Source: an uncultured Pelagibacteraceae bacterium
GTDB lineage: Bacteria > Pseudomonadota > Alphaproteobacteria > Pelagibacterales > AG-422-B15
Assembly (NCBI GenBank): GCA_902619105.1
Contig: CACNCV010000002.1
Span: forward strand, 108,436 to 172,435
Direction: 5' to 3'
DNA length: 64,000 nt
Positions 39,890-49,746 of the stretch are shown here, piece by piece. A program made the position numbers and the translations under genes. The notes under the pieces are model-generated. The model did no database searches and was not told the DNA's origin. It saw only the letters and a program-made list of their open reading frames with translations. Position 1 is the first letter of the stretch. Each line of letters opens with the position of its first letter.

Positions 39890-40804
39890 TTAACAATTCT
39901 CGTTGATAAAATTTTGGCCTTTAATTTGCATTTCTGCATCTTCAATCTTTTCTATAAACTCTGATAAAAAGCCCTGTATATATATTCTTTCAGCATCACT
40001 CTTTGAAATTCCTCTAGAAGCTAAGTAAAACAGTACTTCCTCATCAGCTTTTCCTGAAGCCGCACCATGAGAGCAAACTACATCATCATTATTTATTTCA
40101 AGTATTGGTGTAAGATTAATTTTAGACTCCTCGTCAATTAATAAACCTTTGCTAATTTGGTTAGATTGTGTATTTGAGCAATTTTCATCAACAAATACTT
40201 TTCCTCTAAACGAAACATTGGATGATCCACGAGTTACAGCTTTGAATGAACAATCTGATACCGCAGATTTACTTAAGTGCCTTATTTCTAAATTATTTTC
40301 ACATTTTGATGAATTGGACATGACAACGCCACTACCAATATACTTTGCATTTTCTTCATTTAAATTAATCTTAGTCTCGTTATTTGTAAAATCTGAACCG
40401 TTTGTAAAATTAAAATCCTTAAACATTGAACCATTTGACATATTACAGGTATGAACATATGAGTTGTTAGTATCGGATTGAAACTTATTAAATCTGTATA
40501 ATTCAAGTACTGAGCGGGAACCTAAAAATGATTTTAAAATAAAAGATGTATCAATTATATAATCATTTTCGTCAATAATCTCTAAAGTAGCATCCTTGTT
40601 TAAATATATATCAGCAAAAATTTTTAAGTTGCTCCTATTACTGCTTATTAATTTTATTCGTGAAGGTATTTGTGAATAATTCGAAGTGATTTTTAATTTT
40701 ATTTCATTATTTATTATCTCGTGGGATATAGATAGATCCTTAGAATTAGTTTCAATCGAAAAATTATCTGTTATTTCCATTATTGAGGGTTTTAAAGTTT
40801 TCAT
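39890..40804 (-). CDS. sufD: SufD subunit of the SufBCD complex
   Basis: 304 aa, shorter than E. coli SufD (423). The beta-helix core is the right-handed one of the SufBD family. LEIRHLSKSAVSDCSFKAVTRGSSNVSFRGKVFVDENCSNTQSNQISKGLLIDEESKINLTPILEINNDDVVCSHGAASGKADEEVLFYLASRGIS is the typical C-terminal block. The His in CSHGAASG is the key SufD residue. The N-terminal helical domain is largely lost compared with E. coli. The start ATG overlaps the sufC stop by one base. Confidence 0.92.
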   Translation of the reverse strand: MKTLKPSIMEITDNFSIETNSKDLSISHEIINNEIKLKITSNYSQIPSRIKLISSNRSNLKIFADIYLNKDATLEIIDENDYIIDTSFILKSFLGSRSVLELYRFNKFQSDTNNSYVHTCNMSNGSMFKDFNFTNGSDFTNNETKINLNEENAKYIGSGVVMSNSSKCENNLEIRHLSKSAVSDCSFKAVTRGSSNVSFRGKVFVDENCSNTQSNQISKGLLIDEESKINLTPILEINNDDVVCSHGAASGKADEEVLFYLASRGISKSDAERIYIQGFLSEFIEKIEDAEMQIKGQNFINENC

Positions 40805-41532
40805 TAACTGTATCCCTCTTGATCTATTCTTGAAGCTAAAGTCTTGTCACCAGTTTCTATAACTGAGCCATTTTGAAATACATGAACGTAATCAGGCTCA
40901 ATATATTCTAATAATCTTAAGTAATGAGTTATAATAATAAATGATCTTTCATCATTTCTTAATTTATTAATTGCGTCTGCAGTGGTTTTTAGCGCATCAA
41001 CATCTAGGCCTGAGTCTGTTTCGTCCATAATAATTAAACTTGGATTGAGCAAATCCATTTGAAGGACCTCGTTTTTCTTCTTCTCTCCTCCAGAAAAGCC
41101 AGCATTTACAAAACGACTGTGCATGTCCATTGGTATATCTAGAAGTTTTGATTTTTCTTTTAGAATTTTTAGAAATTCTCCAGCATCAATTGGTGTTTCT
41201 TTTCTTGACTTTCGATGTGCATTAACAATCTGCTTTAGATAAGAAGCATTAGTGACTCCAGGAAGTTCAATTGGGTATTGAAAAGCAAGGAAAAGACCAT
41301 TTAATGATCTCTCATAAGGATCTTTAGAGAGCAAATCTTCACCATTGAGATTAACTGCCCCTGACTCTACATTATAGTTTGGTTTACCAGCTAAAGTATG
41401 AGCAATAGTGCTTTTACCTGAACCATTAGGACCCATTATGGCATGTACTTCACCCTTTCCAATATTTAAATTTAAATTTTTTAAAATTTGTTTTTCTTCA
41501 ACAGTAACATTTAAATTTTTAATCTCTAACAT
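40804..41532 (-). CDS. sufC: SufC ATPase
   Basis: 242 aa from ATG 41532; the track start at 41544 is a GTG lying in sufB. Walker A GPNGSGKSTIAHTLAG, signature FSGGEKKKNEVLQM, Walker B SLIIMDETDSGLDVDALK and the H-loop IITHYLRLL identify SufC. It powers the SufBCD complex. Its start is two bases past the sufB stop, so the genes are tightly coupled. Confidence 0.95.
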   Translation of the reverse strand: MLEIKNLNVTVEEKQILKNLNLNIGKGEVHAIMGPNGSGKSTIAHTLAGKPNYNVESGAVNLNGEDLLSKDPYERSLNGLFLAFQYPIELPGVTNASYLKQIVNAHRKSRKETPIDAGEFLKILKEKSKLLDIPMDMHSRFVNAGFSGGEKKKNEVLQMDLLNPSLIIMDETDSGLDVDALKTTADAINKLRNDERSFIIITHYLRLLEYIEPDYVHVFQNGSVIETGDKTLASRIDQEGYS

Positions 41533-41533
41533 A

Positions 41534-42976
41534 CTATCCAACACTTCCTTCCAAACTTATACTCACAAGTTTTTGAGCTTCGACAGCAAACTCCATCGGT
41601 AATTTTTGCAGTACTTCTTTACAAAACCCATTTACAATTAAACTTTGTGCTTCTTCCGCATCTAAACCTCTTTGCATACAATAGAACAATTGCTCATCAC
41701 TTATTTTTGAGGTTGTTGCTTCATGCTCTATAGATGATGAATTAGAACTATTTTCGGTTAACGGAATGGTATTGGCTTTACACTCGCTACCAACTAATAA
41801 TGAATCACACTGGGTAAAGTTTTTTGCATTTTTAGCTTTTTTATGAAAGCTGACAAGCCCACGATAAGTATTAGATGACTTTCCTGCAGAAATTCCTTTA
41901 GAAATTATCCTACTTTTTGTATTTTTCCCTAAGTGGATCATTTTTGTACCAGTATCAGCTTGCTGATAATTATTGGTAATAGCTACAGAATAAAATTCAC
42001 CAGTCGAATTATCTCCTCTTAAAATACAACTTGGATATTTCCATGTTATAGCAGAACCTGTCTCAATTTGAGTCCAGGAAATTTTAGAGTTTTTTCCTTT
42101 ACATAGACCCCGTTTAGTTACGAAATTATATATTCCACCTTTTCCATTTTCATCACCAGGATACCAATTCTGAACTGTAGAATACTTTATTTCAGCATCA
42201 TCAAGTGCAACTAATTCAACATTAGCTGCATGCAATTGATTTTCGTCTCTCATGGGAGCCGTACAGCCTTCAAGATAACTTACGTAACTACCTTCATCTG
42301 CAATTATAAGTGTCCGCTCAAACTGCCCTGTTTCAGAGGCATTAATTCTAAAGTATGTAGATAATTCCATTGGGCATTTAACTCCTTTAGGTATGTAAAC
42401 AAATGAACCATCGCTAAATACAGCTGAATTTAAAGTAGCGTAGAAGTGATCAGTTACAGGAATAACGGACCCAATGTACTTTTTCACAAGCTCAGGATGT
42501 TTTTGAATAGCTTCTGAAATAGGACAAAAAATAACACCTATTTCGTTAAGTTTCTCCTTAAAAGTTGTTGCAACTGACACGCTGTCAAAGACTGCGTCTA
42601 CTGCAACACCAGCTAAAACTTTTTGTTCCTTTAGCGGTATGCCTAGTTTCTCGTACGTTTCCAATAATTTAGGATCAACTTCGTCTAGTGATTTTGGTTT
42701 TTCTTTGAAATCCTTAGGCGATGAGTAATAGTATAAATCTTGAAAATCAATTTCATCTATTTCTGCTTTAGCCCATTTGGGAACTGACATATTTTCTAGT
42801 CGTTTGAATGCTGACAGTCTCCATTCCAACATCCATTCTGGTTCATTCTTTTTCTTTGAAATCAACTTGATTACATCTTCATTTAACCCTTTTGGAATTT
42901 TTTCACTTTCAATTTCAGTAACAAATCCATACTTGTACTTTTCTTGTGTAAAATTATCTTTGCTTACCTTATTCAT
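41534..42976 (-). CDS. sufB: SufB scaffold subunit
   Basis: 480 aa. It carries [106 protein letters not shown], and [16 protein letters not shown] with the essential Cys. [47 protein letters not shown] is the standard C-terminus. SufB holds the nascent cluster with SufD and SufC. The start ATG is one base after the iscR stop. Confidence 0.96.
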   Translation of the reverse strand: MNKVSKDNFTQEKYKYGFVTEIESEKIPKGLNEDVIKLISKKKNEPEWMLEWRLSAFKRLENMSVPKWAKAEIDEIDFQDLYYYSSPKDFKEKPKSLDEVDPKLLETYEKLGIPLKEQKVLAGVAVDAVFDSVSVATTFKEKLNEIGVIFCPISEAIQKHPELVKKYIGSVIPVTDHFYATLNSAVFSDGSFVYIPKGVKCPMELSTYFRINASETGQFERTLIIADEGSYVSYLEGCTAPMRDENQLHAANVELVALDDAEIKYSTVQNWYPGDENGKGGIYNFVTKRGLCKGKNSKISWTQIETGSAITWKYPSCILRGDNSTGEFYSVAITNNYQQADTGTKMIHLGKNTKSRIISKGISAGKSSNTYRGLVSFHKKAKNAKNFTQCDSLLVGSECKANTIPLTENSSNSSSIEHEATTSKISDEQLFYCMQRGLDAEEAQSLIVNGFCKEVLQKLPMEFAVEAQKLVSISLEGSVG

Positions 42977-42977
42977 A

Positions 42978-43400
42978 TTATTTTACCAACGTTTGTTCTT
43001 CTACTAAATCACTGAGATGTACCGTACTCAAATAATTACCGATGACTCCCTCAAGATTTTCCCAAAAATTATGAGTTAAACACTTTTTGTTAGTTCCTGA
43101 ACAAAAAGCATTAGGATTATTGCCACATCCTGTAGTTTTTATTTTTTCATCTATTGCATTAAATATGTCCAAAATTTTAATTTCTTCTGTTTGTTTATTT
43201 AAAATATATCCCCCGCCTGGTCCTTTTTGGCTTTTTACTAATTCAGCTTTCTTAAGGTCGTTAAATATCTGCTCCAAATAAGACAAAGATATATTTTGCC
43301 TAACAGAAACATGTGACAAGCTGCATGGTTTTTGTGATCCAAATTTGGCAAGATCAACCATTGCCAATACAGCATATCTACCACGCGAAGTTATCTTCAT
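42978..43400 (-). CDS. iscR: IscR-type Rrf2 transcription regulator
   Basis: 140 aa, closely matching IscR over its first 120 residues: [49 protein letters not shown] (winged helix) and the cluster ligands C92, C100, C107 with H110 in KCLTHNFW. E. coli uses C92, C98, C104 and H107, so the spacing is slightly longer but the [2Fe-2S] site is intact. It overlaps the cysE stop (ATGA) and heads the suf genes. It likely senses iron-sulfur status and controls this operon through the site at 44141-44165. Confidence 0.92.
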   Translation of the reverse strand: MKITSRGRYAVLAMVDLAKFGSQKPCSLSHVSVRQNISLSYLEQIFNDLKKAELVKSQKGPGGGYILNKQTEEIKILDIFNAIDEKIKTTGCGNNPNAFCSGTNKKCLTHNFWENLEGVIGNYLSTVHLSDLVEEQTLVK

Positions 43401-44077
43401 TTATTTTCCTCAATTAATTTTTCAAGCTTTTCAATTCTATTTCTTAAATCAGAGTTATCTTTTTCCAATTTTTCAACTACAGTTGCCCTGCTGTCATCTC
43501 CCTTGCTGAGACCATATGCTCTGAATTTCTTTACTCCTGAAGAATTTGGTACAATTGTATATCGAGCTGGATTTCCAATTACACTTTTGTTTGACTCAAC
43601 ATCTTTTGTAACTACTGAATTAGAGCCAACTTTTGAATTGGCACCAATTGTAATCGGGCCAAGAATTTGTGCTCCAGATCCAATTATTACTTTATCTTCA
43701 AGTGTTGGGTGTCTTTTCTTGTCTTTCTGACTTGCGCTATCCTCACTTGGAGAAACTCCTCCAAGGGTTACTCCGTGATAAATAGTTACGTCATTGCCGA
43801 TTTCAGCTGTTTCACCAATAACAACTCCCATACCGTGGTCTATGAAAAAACGCTCACCGATCTTTGCTGCAGGATGAATTTCAATACCTGTTAATATTCT
43901 ACCGATGTAAGACAATAACCTTGCTAAGATTGTAAGCCTTATTGACCACAAAAAATTTGATAGTTTATATATACCAATAGAATGCAAGCCAGGTGAAGTA
44001 ACCAAAGTCTCAATTCTACCTTTTGCAGCTGGATCTCTATCAATATAAGAGTCAATTAAATCAATGATTTTACTCAT
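43397..44077 (-). CDS. cysE: Serine O-acetyltransferase CysE
   Basis: 226 aa. The left-handed beta-helix transferase shows [40 protein letters not shown] (active His and the acetyl-CoA site) and [43 protein letters not shown]. It makes O-acetylserine, the precursor of cysteine, which SufS uses as sulfur donor. The C-terminal end has a coiled coil ([27 protein letters not shown]). It is the first gene of the operon and overlaps iscR by 4 bases; the short form of CysE (no long N-terminal helical part) is typical of such operons. Confidence 0.94.
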   Translation of the reverse strand: MSKIIDLIDSYIDRDPAAKGRIETLVTSPGLHSIGIYKLSNFLWSIRLTILARLLSYIGRILTGIEIHPAAKIGERFFIDHGMGVVIGETAEIGNDVTIYHGVTLGGVSPSEDSASQKDKKRHPTLEDKVIIGSGAQILGPITIGANSKVGSNSVVTKDVESNKSVIGNPARYTIVPNSSGVKKFRAYGLSKGDDSRATVVEKLEKDNSDLRNRIEKLEKLIEENK

Positions 44078-44140
44078 TTTAAAAAAAAACCTTGAATTTT
44101 AAATGTCAAATTTAGTATACCGTCTCAGAGGTTAAATATA

Positions 44141-44165
44141 ATAACCTACTATTTTAGTCAACTAT
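44141..44165 (-). promoter_or_regulatory. Type 1 IscR binding site and promoter of cysE-iscR-suf
   Basis: The minus strand reads ATAGTTGACTAAAATAGT then AGGTTAT, matching 23 of 25 positions of the E. coli type 1 IscR consensus ATASYYGACTRWWWYAGTCRRSTAT as I recall it. It contains TTGACT, a likely -35 box, and a TATATT-like -10 lies 15 bases further. Binding would block the promoter, as in E. coli. The site is also 13 bases upstream of the divergent hydrolase gene. Confidence 0.75.
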
Positions 44166-44178
44166 CTAATACCTAAAT

Positions 44179-44841
44179 ATGAATAATCAAGTAAAAGAAA
44201 TAGTTTTTACAGGTCCAGACGGAAAACTAGTTGGAAAGTACAAAAAAGGTCAGTCTTTAAACCCTCCGATAGCACTTTTAATACACCCTCATCCACTCTA
44301 TGGCGGAACAATGAACAATCCAATAGTAATGGACTTGTTTTCTATATTTGACTCTCTTGGTTTTTCAATTTTTCGATTCAATTTAAGAGGTGTTGGTAAA
44401 AGTGAGGGAAAATTTGATAATGGTTTAGGTGAACTTGCTGATGCTGCTGCAGGTCTAGATTGGATACAAAGGCAAAATCCAAATACAAATCAATGTTGGG
44501 TTGCTGGTTTTTCTTTTGGCGCCCTACTCTGCATGCAACTATTAATGAGAAGACCCGAAATAACTAGATTTATAAGTATTTCACCTCAACCAAATTTATA
44601 TGATTTTAATTTTTTGGCCCCATGTCCTGCATCAGGCTTAATAGTTCAAGGTAAAAAAGATGACTTAGTGCCGCCCGAAGAGACTTCAAGGCTCGCTGAA
44701 AAACTAAAATCTCAAAAAAATATAACTGTCGACTACGAGGAGATAACCGGAGCAAATCATTTTTACGATAATGAAACTGATAAGCTTGAAAGAACAATAC
44801 GAAGTTATATTGAAAGAGAGCTTAATTCAAAATATAGATAA
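44179..44841 (+). CDS. Alpha/beta hydrolase (serine hydrolase family)
   Basis: 220 aa. The opening ALLIHPHPLYGGTMNNPIVMDLF and FRFNLRGVGKSEG is the oxyanion region of this YkfA-like group; the nucleophile elbow is GFSFGA; the acid is in QGKKDDLVPPEE and the His in GANHFY. The family is annotated as hydrolases of unknown specificity, often in alphaproteobacteria. It has no membrane or signal segment. It overlaps the converging anmK gene by 15 bases. Its start lies next to the IscR site, so its transcription may be influenced by IscR. Confidence 0.85.
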   Translation: MNNQVKEIVFTGPDGKLVGKYKKGQSLNPPIALLIHPHPLYGGTMNNPIVMDLFSIFDSLGFSIFRFNLRGVGKSEGKFDNGLGELADAAAGLDWIQRQNPNTNQCWVAGFSFGALLCMQLLMRRPEITRFISISPQPNLYDFNFLAPCPASGLIVQGKKDDLVPPEETSRLAEKLKSQKNITVDYEEITGANHFYDNETDKLERTIRSYIERELNSKYR

Positions 44842-45924
44842 CTTAGTAATTTTCCCTCCAGTAATAGGATTCTTAACGCCCGTGGTTCCTGGAAATGATA
44901 TAGGCAGATTCTTTACTCTTCTTATACCCAAATAAGCAAAAGCCTGAGACTCTATGAATTTTGAATCACCATAAATTTCATCAATTGAGATAACTCTATT
45001 CCCCAAATTTTCTTTTATTAAATTTAAAATAAATTTATTTTTCACTCCTCCACCAGAAAGAATAATTTTTTGATTATCTATTTTTTTTAGATTATTAATT
45101 ATCGCGTAAGCAGTAAATGCAGATAAAGTAGCACATGCATCGTAAAAATTTATTTTTAATACTGAGTTAAATGAGAAATAATTTCGGTCTAAAGATTTAG
45201 GAGGACTTCTTTTAAAAAAATTGTCATTAAGAAGTTGTCTTAAAATACTTTTATTAATTTTGCCTCGAGAAGAATATGCTCCATTATTATCATAAGGTCG
45301 CTTCTTTTTGAAATTTACGTATTGGTCTAGTAAACACATTCCTGGTCCAATATCATGCGCTGTCAACCTACCTCTTTTGTCTAAAAGGGAAATATTAGAT
45401 ATGCCTCCAATATTTATAAAAGAAGAAGGTTTTTTAAGTTTTAGTTTATTGATTAAAAGCTTATGAAATATTGGTACTAATGGAGCTCCCTCTCCACCGT
45501 TCAAAAGATCATCTTGTCTAAAATCAGTTACAATAATACTGTTAGTTTTTTCGGCAATATACGAACTATTACACAACTGAATCGATGATTTATTTTTAGA
45601 TGAATGGTAAATAGTTTGACCATGTAAGGCGATAAGATCAACTTTTTGGATATTTTTAGATATTATAAATTTTCTAATGGCATTTACATAATCTTCACTA
45701 ACTAAATTTTCACAATCGCTTATATTTGATATGCTATTTTTATTTTTCGTAAAGTTGTTCACAAGATTATAAAGAGACTTTCTAGTTGAATCCCTAAACT
45801 TAAATAAAGATGAGCAATTATGAGTAAATATGCTTTTTCCGTCAGAACTTACGTATGAAACATCGATTCCATCTAATGAAGTGCCGCTCATAATGCCAAT
45901 TGCGTGAAGTTTATTATTGCTCAT
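44827..45924 (-). CDS. anmK: Anhydro-N-acetylmuramic acid kinase AnmK
   Basis: 365 aa. Opening IGIMSGTSLDGIDVSYV (ATP site), LHGQTIYHS, TDFRQDDLLNGGEGAPLVPIFHKLL (substrate-binding), INIGGISNISLL, and DIGPGMCLLDQYV are all family blocks, ending with LSGGGVKNKFIL and ESQAFAYLGIRR. It phosphorylates anhydro-MurNAc for cell-wall recycling to MurNAc-6-phosphate. It is single, divergent from tyrS, and its 3' end overlaps the hydrolase gene. Confidence 0.94.
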   Translation of the reverse strand: MSNNKLHAIGIMSGTSLDGIDVSYVSSDGKSIFTHNCSSLFKFRDSTRKSLYNLVNNFTKNKNSISNISDCENLVSEDYVNAIRKFIISKNIQKVDLIALHGQTIYHSSKNKSSIQLCNSSYIAEKTNSIIVTDFRQDDLLNGGEGAPLVPIFHKLLINKLKLKKPSSFINIGGISNISLLDKRGRLTAHDIGPGMCLLDQYVNFKKKRPYDNNGAYSSRGKINKSILRQLLNDNFFKRSPPKSLDRNYFSFNSVLKINFYDACATLSAFTAYAIINNLKKIDNQKIILSGGGVKNKFILNLIKENLGNRVISIDEIYGDSKFIESQAFAYLGIRRVKNLPISFPGTTGVKNPITGGKITKLSIF

Positions 45925-45974
45925 ATATTTTGTATAATTAGTCTAAATAATTTATACATTACTGAATATAGAAA

Positions 45975-47210
45975 ATGACACTTATTGAAGAACTCAAATA
46001 CCGCGGTTTCTTACATCAATGCACTGATGAGGAGTCTCTAAACAAAAAATTAAAATCTGAAAATATTACATTTTACATAGGTTTCGATTGTACGGCTAAA
46101 TCATTGCATATAGGCAGCTTAATACAGATAATGATAATGCGCTTATTTCAAAAATACGGTCATACCCCAATAATATTAATTGGTACAGGAACTACCCGCA
46201 TTGGTGATCCTTCTGGTAAAGATGAAACTAGAAAAATACTTACTGACGATGAAATAAAGAATAATGCAAACAATCTTAAAACTGTTTTTGACAAATATTT
46301 ATCTTTTAAGAATGAAGAGAATAAAGCGTTAGTAATGGATAATGCAGATTGGTTAGATAAGCTTAGTTATGTAGATTTTTTAAGAGATTTTGGGAAACAT
46401 TTTACAATAAATAAAATGTTAACATTTGATAGTGTAAAAATACGTCTTGAAAGAGAACAGTCTCTCAGTTTTGTAGAGTTTAATTATATGATATTTCAAG
46501 CTTATGACTTCTATGAGCTTAATAATCGAAATTCGTGCACCTTACAGATTGGAGGCTCTGATCAATGGGGAAATATTGTAAATGGAGTGGAGCTCATAAG
46601 AAGAGTAAATGGCAAAGAAGTTTTTGGACTCACAACTCCACTTCTCACTAATTCAAATGGTGATAAAATGGGCAAGACAGCTGATGGAGCAATATGGCTT
46701 AATGATGACCTTCTATCAGCTTACGATTACTGGCAGTTTTGGAGAAACGTAGACGACAGAGACGTAATTCGTTTTATGAAACTTTTTACAGATTTAAACA
46801 AAGAACAAATTGATGGTTATGAAAAAGATTCATCGGAAAATATTAATGATTTAAAGATAATACTTGCAAATGAGGTAACTGCTATGCTTCATGGGATTGA
46901 AAGCTCAAGAAAAGCTGAGAAAGCGGCAAAACAAATATTTGAAAACAAAGGTTTGTCAGAAGATATGCCTACTCTCAATTTAAGTAATGAGGATGTGCAA
47001 AATGGTGCGCTATTATCAGATCTTATAGTTCAAATGAAATACGCTAACTCAAAATCTGAAAGTAGGAAATTGATACGAGGGAAAGGTGTAAGATTAAATG
47101 GAAAGATTGTAGACGACGAGCTTCAACTTTTAGACTATGCACAAATTACACAATTTGAAAATGTAATTAGTGTTGGAAAGAAAAAACACTTTAAAGTAAT
47201 TATTGGATAG
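45975..47210 (+). CDS. tyrS: Tyrosyl-tRNA synthetase
   Basis: 411 aa class I synthetase. FYIGFDCTAKSLHIGSLIQI contains the HIGH motif as HIGS; the KMSKS motif is DKMGKTADGAIWL; the YMIFQAYDFYELN and LQIGGSDQWGNI motifs recognise tyrosine. The C-terminal S4 RNA-binding domain is residues 340-411 (MKYANSKSESRKLIRGKGVRLNG). It is essential. The anmK-tyrS neighbourhood is common in alphaproteobacteria. The end overlaps the AsmA-like gene by 11 bases. Confidence 0.96.
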   Translation: MTLIEELKYRGFLHQCTDEESLNKKLKSENITFYIGFDCTAKSLHIGSLIQIMIMRLFQKYGHTPIILIGTGTTRIGDPSGKDETRKILTDDEIKNNANNLKTVFDKYLSFKNEENKALVMDNADWLDKLSYVDFLRDFGKHFTINKMLTFDSVKIRLEREQSLSFVEFNYMIFQAYDFYELNNRNSCTLQIGGSDQWGNIVNGVELIRRVNGKEVFGLTTPLLTNSNGDKMGKTADGAIWLNDDLLSAYDYWQFWRNVDDRDVIRFMKLFTDLNKEQIDGYEKDSSENINDLKIILANEVTAMLHGIESSRKAEKAAKQIFENKGLSEDMPTLNLSNEDVQNGALLSDLIVQMKYANSKSESRKLIRGKGVRLNGKIVDDELQLLDYAQITQFENVISVGKKKHFKVIIG

Positions 47211-49743
47211 TTGAGCTATTTTCGATGGCTTCTATTGCTCTCTCTATTATTCTAGGCTTAATTATAGTTAATGGGTTAGACTCTACTTCGGGATCATCAG
47301 ACGAGCCCGACATTAAAAAATCAATTGAAAACATTCCTTCACCTTCACCTCCTACAATAATTGGTCCCAAAATAGGTAATTTCTGAATAATTGCGTTTAC
47401 AAGATGCATTGGACTTATTTCTCCCTTCATATCAATAATCTTTTCTTTTCTATCAATATTTCCATCCATAATAAGACCCAAGCTATCACTAACAGCAAAA
47501 GCTTCAATTTGATCAAATCTATTTTCTGTTTCTATATAGTTAATTTCTCCATAGCCAAAGCGAATTCCCTCTTCACCCTCAGCGATGCTAACTAAACCAG
47601 AGATTGAAGGTAGAGATAACAATTTGAGAGATGCCGGTGTATTTATTAATACAAAATCATTTAAATTAATTTTTACATCCGCTGCTTGTGTATTTAAATT
47701 TCTTATTGAAGTCATTTCAAACTCTCCGTCACTTAATAGTTTTTTTGCAGGGTGGCTATTGTTTACAAAATATGTGATATCGCTTGAATTAATAATATTA
47801 ACATCAATGTTATCGTTTTTTTCTCTTGAATAGTTTAAATCGTGCCCCATGAAAGACGCATGGCTGTTTACGGTTAAAATTGAGCCTTGTTTCTCAATAT
47901 CTGCTTTAAAATCATTTACTCTTACTGATCCAGCAAAAATTACTTCATCAGTATTAATTGAATAATTTTCCCTCTTTAAATAATAAACCCTCTCTTTTTT
48001 CTTTGTCTCAATTTTATTTGCAGAAAGATCAATGATATCTCCACTAATATTTAAATTTAAGATACGCTCTGATAAATCTCCTGAAAGATTTAACTTAACG
48101 TTTGAATTATTGTTAATTGAAAAATCTTCTAAATAAATATGATTAGTTTTAGTTATTTTTATTCTACCATTAAAATCAATCTCACTATCGAGCGAGTCAA
48201 ATGTTATTAAACTATCATTCAGTGTATTTGTATCACCTTCAAATTGAATTTTTAAACCTGTTTCATTATTTTTAATTAAATTAATTTGTCTTATAAAGGC
48301 TGAAGTATCTGATAAATTTATTAATCCCTTAAATAAAGGGTTTGGAGTTTCTAAATTTTTAATTTCAATATAGTAATTTACAGGGCCTGAGATAAAATTA
48401 GGATTCTCATTATCGTCAAAAATAAAATTTGTTTTTAATTCTCCAGAAGATGCGACATATAGACTTTTTAGAGATTTAATTATGTTGTCCGAAGTTGGAT
48501 CAATATTGAAATTAAGTGTTATATCGTTGTTCTCATTTAAGTTTTGTTGAAGGAAACTGCTTACACGATCAGTTCTAGTCTCTCGTGAAAGAATAGTATT
48601 TTGTAAATAGTTTATTGCAGCATCTTTATTAATTCTTGTTACCAAATTGACATTTGCATCGTCTAAGTCATAATTTAATTTAAAAAAACTTCCTTTTTTT
48701 AGAACTAATTGATCATTTTTAAAATGATTTATATCGATTACAAATTTTTCTTTATCGTTATAAAGCTCTAAATCATATTTTGTCACATCACCGAAGTTTT
48801 GATAAAACTTATCATTGGGCATTAATGTATTTAATTCATAAATTCCAGATATATTAAGATGTAAATTTCTGATCGCAGAATTTATTATATTTCTATCCTC
48901 ATAATTAAAATTTGTCTCAAGTAAAATAGATTGCCAGCCCTTAAAACTATTAATAAATGGAAATAATTGACTTTCATCATTTAAGCTAAGAATATTTATT
49001 AACGAGTCTTTTTTTGAATTAATATCAAGTTTAGTTTTTATATTTTTGTACTTAGTGTTGTATTGTATAAAACTTGTTTCATTCATGTAAAAGTGGTCTC
49101 CACTAAACTGCAGAATATTTATTTGCTTGCTTGTGGGAATAAATTCAAAGTTTGTTTGAAAACTTTCTTTATTTATTGATAGATTAGTTGATATTAAACT
49201 CCTGGAGTCAAAAACATCAAAAATTGAATTTGTATAAAATAAAATATTATTATCGACTGATTGAAAATTGAGAGCATAATGCTTTGACTTAAGATCTATT
49301 TTTTTACAAGATGCAACGACTCTATCAAGTTCATCAAATTTAACATTAAAATTATCAAAGAATATTTGAAAATCATCATTGGATATGTTTATTTTTTCAG
49401 ATGATATTTCATTTTTTTCATCTATTGAAAATGTAATTACATTAAATAAATTAAAATCCCAACTAATTAAACTTGTATCTAATACCAAACCATTTGTGCT
49501 AATAATTTTCAATTTTTCTATTTCCAAATAAAACCCTTTTTCATTAGATCTTTTTAGAACAATATTTTCTATATCTGCATCAAAAGAATAATATAGTTTC
49601 AATTCATCAGATATTCTTTTTCCAAATATATTAAGATTTAATCCTCCAAATGATGCTTTGATTGAAACAAACGAAATAAACAGAAAAATTAATACGAATA
49701 TTAATAAAGTTACATAAATAGATATTTTTATATTCTTACTCAT
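47200..49743 (-). CDS. Large AsmA/YhdP-like membrane-anchored protein
   Basis: 847 aa. One N-terminal membrane helix (NIKISIYVTLLIFVLIFLFISFVSI) and a long periplasmic part made almost wholly of short beta-strands with asparagine, isoleucine and lysine. The C-terminal AsmA_2/DUF3971-type block is clear: NLNTQAADVKINLNDFVLINTPASLKLLSLPSISGLVSIAEGEEGIRFGYGEINY, GLIMDGNIDRKEKIIDMKGEISPMHLVNAIIQKLPILGPIIVGGEGEGMFSIDFLMSGSSDDPEVESNPL. Related YhdP/TamB/AsmA proteins form hydrophobic bridges that carry phospholipids to the outer membrane. The stop overlaps tyrS on the other strand; the start is 3 bases past the prfB stop. Confidence 0.8.
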   Translation of the reverse strand: MSKNIKISIYVTLLIFVLIFLFISFVSIKASFGGLNLNIFGKRISDELKLYYSFDADIENIVLKRSNEKGFYLEIEKLKIISTNGLVLDTSLISWDFNLFNVITFSIDEKNEISSEKINISNDDFQIFFDNFNVKFDELDRVVASCKKIDLKSKHYALNFQSVDNNILFYTNSIFDVFDSRSLISTNLSINKESFQTNFEFIPTSKQINILQFSGDHFYMNETSFIQYNTKYKNIKTKLDINSKKDSLINILSLNDESQLFPFINSFKGWQSILLETNFNYEDRNIINSAIRNLHLNISGIYELNTLMPNDKFYQNFGDVTKYDLELYNDKEKFVIDINHFKNDQLVLKKGSFFKLNYDLDDANVNLVTRINKDAAINYLQNTILSRETRTDRVSSFLQQNLNENNDITLNFNIDPTSDNIIKSLKSLYVASSGELKTNFIFDDNENPNFISGPVNYYIEIKNLETPNPLFKGLINLSDTSAFIRQINLIKNNETGLKIQFEGDTNTLNDSLITFDSLDSEIDFNGRIKITKTNHIYLEDFSINNNSNVKLNLSGDLSERILNLNISGDIIDLSANKIETKKKERVYYLKRENYSINTDEVIFAGSVRVNDFKADIEKQGSILTVNSHASFMGHDLNYSREKNDNIDVNIINSSDITYFVNNSHPAKKLLSDGEFEMTSIRNLNTQAADVKINLNDFVLINTPASLKLLSLPSISGLVSIAEGEEGIRFGYGEINYIETENRFDQIEAFAVSDSLGLIMDGNIDRKEKIIDMKGEISPMHLVNAIIQKLPILGPIIVGGEGEGMFSIDFLMSGSSDDPEVESNPLTIIKPRIIERAIEAIENSSTIQ

Positions 49744-49746
49744 ACT

